Below, in pieces: positions 60,569 to 64,000 of a stretch of DNA of 64,000 bases. The notes under the pieces were generated by a model. That model worked only from the letters and a program-made list of their open reading frames with translations. It did no database searches and was not told where the DNA came from. The first letter of the stretch is position 1. Each line of letters begins with the position of its first letter. The stretch spans positions 2,490 to 66,489 of the forward strand of contig NZ_JAAGNX010000002.1 of NCBI RefSeq assembly GCF_010500615.1. Direction: 5' to 3'. Source of the DNA: Oceanipulchritudo coccoides. Its GTDB lineage: Bacteria > Verrucomicrobiota > Verrucomicrobiia > Opitutales > Oceanipulchritudinaceae. A program made the translations under genes and the position numbers.

Positions 60569-63043
60569 ATGGACTATCTAATCCGCAGCTTTAAATTTGG
60601 CCTTCGCATTCTTGTAAAGAGCCCTGCTTTCACCCTCATTGCCGTTGTTGCGCTTGCCCTTGGTATCGGTTCAGTCACGACAATGTTCAGCGTGATCAAC
60701 GGGGCGATCATCCGCGGGCTTCCATTTGAGGAACAAGAGGAATTAATGTTCGTGAAGCGCTGGGACCAGGAACGCCAACCATGGAACACCGGTATCCCGA
60801 TACTGGACATTCAGGACATCCAGCGTGAACAGAAGAGCTTTGAATCATTGGCGGCCTGGTTTGGCGGCACCGTCAATGTCAGTTTGGACAATAATCCGAT
60901 CCGTTTTACGGGATCCCGCATTTCCCATAATTGGCTCGAAATCCTTGGTGTGGAGCCATTGATCGGTCGCGGGTTCACCGCGGAAGAGGATAAGCCCGGA
61001 GCGGCCCCGGTCATACTCCTCAGCTATGCCGTGTGGCAAACTCACTACAGTGGAGATCCTTCCATTGTCGGTAAGAGCGCCAGCGTGAATGGTGCCCTTG
61101 GCACAATCATCGGGGTTATGCCGAAGAAATTCCAATTTCCCGGAAGGGACGAGGTCTGGATTGCCCTCAATCCGCAGATTGACTGGGCCGATGTCGACCG
61201 TGGTGACCTTTCCATGAGTGTCATGGGCCGCTTGAAGGACGGCGTCTCGCGTGAGCAGGCCACGGCGGAACTCACTTCCTTTATCAACCGCTTTGCCAAG
61301 GAATACCCGGAAACTCACGGAGAATTTGTCGCGGCCTCGGTCGATCCTGTGGCGACGGAGCTGCTGGGCGAGCAACCCATTCGCATGATGTGGATCATGC
61401 TCGCCATGGGAGGCTTTGTCCTGCTGATTGCCTGCGCAAACGTTGCCAACCTGCTTCTTGCCCGTTCCACGCTACGCAGTAAGGAACTGGCGATCCGAAG
61501 CTCCCTCGGGGCAACCCGGATCTCTATCATTGGCCAACTGCTGGTGGAAAGTATTCTCCTTTCCGCTCTTGGGGCGTTCGCCGGGATGCTTCTTGCCCTC
61601 TGGGCCACCAATACACTCCAGTCATATGGGGAGGTGATGCAGCTACCTTTCTGGATCACCTTTAACCTGGACTGGCGCGTGCTGACGATTGTCACGATTG
61701 TCACACTTCTATCCGGCCTCATCTCGGGAATTGTTCCGGCACTGAAGGCTTCGAGGGTGAGCGTGACGGACATCCTGAAGGACGACACCCGTACCGGGTC
61801 CTCCCTTCGCATGGGACTTTTCAGCAAGGGGCTGGTGGTCGTGCAGGTGGCGATTTCAAGCGTCCTCCTCATCCTCACTGTACTCATGGTGAGAAGTGTG
61901 CAGAATATCAGTAACACCGACCTGCACTTTGATACGGAAAAGGTCTTTACCGCACGAATGGGACTTTTCGACAGTGCATATCCTGACCCGGAAGACCGGT
62001 ATCAGTTTTTCACGACACTCAAACGCAACCTTGAGGCCCGCCCGGAAATCCAGCATACGGCCCTTTACGGACGCTACCGCTGGACCCTGATCGGCGTCGA
62101 CTGGACCCGCATCAAGGCAGATGGCGCCGAGTACGAACAACCGGAAGATATGCCCGTTGTGACCACGGAATATATCAGTCCGGAATATTTTGAAACGCTT
62201 GGAGTCGAATTGATCGAAGGGCGGGAATTCACGGAGTTGGACACGCCCGACAACATGCCGGTTGCGGTGATCAATCAGGCCCTCGCGGAACACCTTTTCC
62301 CGGGCGAAAACCCGATTGGCAAACGTATCACCCGCGAACCATGGCCGGGTGAACGGGCAAACATGACCCCCGAGGAGATTGATTCCATCCCATGGCTGAC
62401 CGTGGTCGGGGTTGCCCCGAACATGGCCGCTCAGGGCGTTGGTAACACAACAGGTGCGGAGGGTCGCCACTTCTGGCGGCCAATGGCTCCGGAATACACC
62501 GCGACGTTCATGACCATCGCCGCACGGGGCCCCGGTAATCCGATGCTGCTGCGTGAGATTGTCCGGAACGAAGTTATTAAGTTGGACCCAACCCTTCCGA
62601 TTTACGCTGATGCAACACCGGCAAAAATCGTCGAGGAGGATACGGTCACCCAACGCATCATTGCGAACATCTTCAAGATTTTCGGTCTGGTCGCCGTCTT
62701 CCTCGCCTCGGTCGGTATTTACGGGATCATGTCGTTCTCCGTGAACCAACGGACGATGGAATTCGGAATCCGTTCAGCACTTGGAGCGACCGGAAACAGC
62801 CTGCTTGTCCTCGTCATGCGCTCCGGCCTGATTCAGTTCACGGTCGGATTGGTTCTTGGACTCACGGGAGCCTTCTTCTTCTCGAAGTTGATGCAGAACT
62901 TCCTTTTCGGAGTTTCACCGCAGGATCCGGTCAATTACCTTCTGGTCGCGGTTGTCTTCACTGTTGTTGCTGTTTCTGCCTGCTTGATGCCAGCACGGCG
63001 GGCGGCACGCGTTGACCCGGGACAAGCCCTGCGCTACGAATAG
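60569..63043 (+). CDS. MacB/ADOP-like ABC permease (paralogue 2)
   Basis: This 824-aa protein has the same architecture as its upstream neighbour: FGLRILVKSPAFTLIAVVALALGIGS, TMFSVINGAIIRGLPFEEQEEL, LLIACANVANLLLARSTLRSKELAIRSSLGATR, a second FtsX half with MEFGIRSALGATGNSL, and the end PARRAARVDPGQALRYE. The two are clearly homologous but well diverged in the periplasmic parts. That suggests different substrates or a heteromeric permease. It lies 34 bases after paralogue 1. Confidence 0.92.
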   Translation: MDYLIRSFKFGLRILVKSPAFTLIAVVALALGIGSVTTMFSVINGAIIRGLPFEEQEELMFVKRWDQERQPWNTGIPILDIQDIQREQKSFESLAAWFGGTVNVSLDNNPIRFTGSRISHNWLEILGVEPLIGRGFTAEEDKPGAAPVILLSYAVWQTHYSGDPSIVGKSASVNGALGTIIGVMPKKFQFPGRDEVWIALNPQIDWADVDRGDLSMSVMGRLKDGVSREQATAELTSFINRFAKEYPETHGEFVAASVDPVATELLGEQPIRMMWIMLAMGGFVLLIACANVANLLLARSTLRSKELAIRSSLGATRISIIGQLLVESILLSALGAFAGMLLALWATNTLQSYGEVMQLPFWITFNLDWRVLTIVTIVTLLSGLISGIVPALKASRVSVTDILKDDTRTGSSLRMGLFSKGLVVVQVAISSVLLILTVLMVRSVQNISNTDLHFDTEKVFTARMGLFDSAYPDPEDRYQFFTTLKRNLEARPEIQHTALYGRYRWTLIGVDWTRIKADGAEYEQPEDMPVVTTEYISPEYFETLGVELIEGREFTELDTPDNMPVAVINQALAEHLFPGENPIGKRITREPWPGERANMTPEEIDSIPWLTVVGVAPNMAAQGVGNTTGAEGRHFWRPMAPEYTATFMTIAARGPGNPMLLREIVRNEVIKLDPTLPIYADATPAKIVEEDTVTQRIIANIFKIFGLVAVFLASVGIYGIMSFSVNQRTMEFGIRSALGATGNSLLVLVMRSGLIQFTVGLVLGLTGAFFFSKLMQNFLFGVSPQDPVNYLLVAVVFTVVAVSACLMPARRAARVDPGQALRYE

Positions 63044-63062
63044 TCCGGAAGGCCCCTTCAAC

Positions 63063-64000
63063 ATGGAAGCAATTCTCAGGGATATCAAATTCGGATTCCG
63101 CCAGCTTGTGCGGAACCCCGGATTCACGATAGTTTCCGCGGTGGCCCTGGGCCTCGGGATTGCTTCCGTGACGACCCAGCTCTCCGTGACCAACGGAATC
63201 CTGCTCGAGGGACTACCGTTTCCTGAACCGGAAAAAATTGCCCATGTTGAGCGGATCAATGTCGAGCGTGAAAACTTCAACGCGGAACCGACAATTCTCG
63301 AGTTTATCGAATGGAGGGACAACCAGAAGGCCTTCGAGGGACTCGCCGGATTTTATATCGGCACGGCCAATTTCACCTTTGGTAACCTTGTTGAGCGATA
63401 CAACGGCGCTTTCATCTCTGCCAATACCTTTGAAATGCTCAGGGCAAAGGCTGCCCTTGGGAGAACCTTGGTTCCTTCGGATGACTTCCCCGGAGCACCG
63501 CACGTCACGGTGCTCTCGCACAAGGTCTGGAAAAACGACCTCGGCGAGGATCCGGATATCATCGGAAAACCAGCTGTCCTGAATGGAAGGCCAACAACGA
63601 TTGTCGGGGTCATGCCTGAAGGATTTGGGTTCCCGATTAATGAGGACCTCTGGGTTCCCCTCTTCAAGCAGCAGGACCCGTCAGCTCTTTCATGGGGAGA
63701 CCCGATGATGACACTTGAAGTGTTCGGTCGCCTTCTTCCCGGTGTGAACTTTGATCAGGCAAATGCCTCAATGAGTGTGCTGGCCGGCATGCTCGAAGAG
63801 AAGTACCCCGACACGAATGAGGGCTTCCGGGCAATGGAGGTAAAGCCGTTCATTGACGAATTCCTCGGTGACCAGACCGTGACCATGACCGGCGTCATGC
63901 TGCTGATCACAGTCCTCATCCTTGTCATCGCCTGTGCCAATGTGGCAAATCTTCTTCTGGCGCGATCGATGCGCAGGCAACGGGAAATCGCCATCCGTTC
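63063..64000 (+). CDS. MacB/ADOP-like ABC permease (paralogue 3, cut by window end)
   Basis: The ATG at 63063, 19 bases after paralogue 2, opens a frame that runs off the right edge (312 codons seen). It begins MEAILRDIKFGFRQLVRNP and has GLGIASVTTQLSVTNGILLEGLPF, a periplasmic domain (GAFISANTFEMLRAKAALGRTLV) and the first FtsX segment IACANVANLLLARSMRRQREIAIRS. The order matches paralogues 1 and 2. More genes of the operon may follow outside the window. Confidence 0.9.
   Translation, partial: MEAILRDIKFGFRQLVRNPGFTIVSAVALGLGIASVTTQLSVTNGILLEGLPFPEPEKIAHVERINVERENFNAEPTILEFIEWRDNQKAFEGLAGFYIGTANFTFGNLVERYNGAFISANTFEMLRAKAALGRTLVPSDDFPGAPHVTVLSHKVWKNDLGEDPDIIGKPAVLNGRPTTIVGVMPEGFGFPINEDLWVPLFKQQDPSALSWGDPMMTLEVFGRLLPGVNFDQANASMSVLAGMLEEKYPDTNEGFRAMEVKPFIDEFLGDQTVTMTGVMLLITVLILVIACANVANLLLARSMRRQREIAIR

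Overview
The window reads as a chromosomal segment of a Gram-negative bacterium, most likely Verrucomicrobiota (Opitutae/Opitutales-like). This taxonomic call is an inference. It rests on a secreted beta-strand-repeat protein with a DSDGDGLSDLLEW-type C-terminal segment, a PPi-type phosphofructokinase, a periplasmic sulfatase, prolyl oligopeptidase and outer-membrane genes. No rRNA, CRISPR array, insertion sequence or phage structural gene was seen.

Region 1 (1 to about 4.66 kb, perhaps to 6.4 kb) is the distal part of a sedentary chromosomal integron. Eight attC sites are recognisable, each with a short R'' box, an L''/L' stem with two extra-helical bases, and a CTTTAACGTT-type 3' end. They delimit seven complete cassettes. 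In every complete cassette the first 7-8 bases are the exact reverse complement of the R'' box at its own 3' end. This is expected if each cassette once closed as a circle. Cargo: StbDE/RelBE-like, YefM/Txe-like, VapBC-like and RHH/RelE-like toxin-antitoxin pairs, an AbiEii-like nucleotidyltransferase with a small partner, a cupin and a GNAT. All genes are on the + strand, so integrase and attI should lie left of the window. A MarC-family gene, an unknown protein and a small membrane protein follow the last clear attC.

Region 2 (6.5-22 kb, + strand) holds a 931-aa secreted repeat protein, a PhzF-like isomerase, an aldo/keto reductase and a tight run of small genes. The run comprises an aGPT-Pplase/HMUDK-like DNA-base-modification domain, NUDIX, gamma-glutamylcyclotransferase-like, polyamine-type GNAT, SRPBCC, cupin, another GNAT, two VOC proteins (one with an internal deletion), a P-loop kinase and small membrane proteins. 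It ends with a 1152-aa secreted ADP-ribosylglycohydrolase/esterase/sulfatase fusion.

Region 3 (22-53 kb) is mostly housekeeping: PPi-PFK, RarD-like transporter, RidA, SBF-like symporter, TPR lipoprotein, prolyl oligopeptidase, DUF4139 and DUF2339 proteins, a MarR-pirin-rhodanese/YceI group with paired operator-like palindromes, tRNA-Arg(CCG), lpd, rarA, comEC, htpG, ppk1, eno and prfA-prmC.

Region 4 (53-64 kb) encodes an NtrC-type response regulator and histidine kinase. A near-consensus sigma-54 promoter with two GTCCC-N6-GGGAC palindromes upstream follows, then an HlyD-like adaptor, an ABC ATPase and three tandem MacB/ADOP-like permeases, the third cut by the window end. The same palindrome plus a second sigma-54-like promoter precedes two tiny membrane peptides at 39.36-39.57 kb. 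This suggests one regulon.
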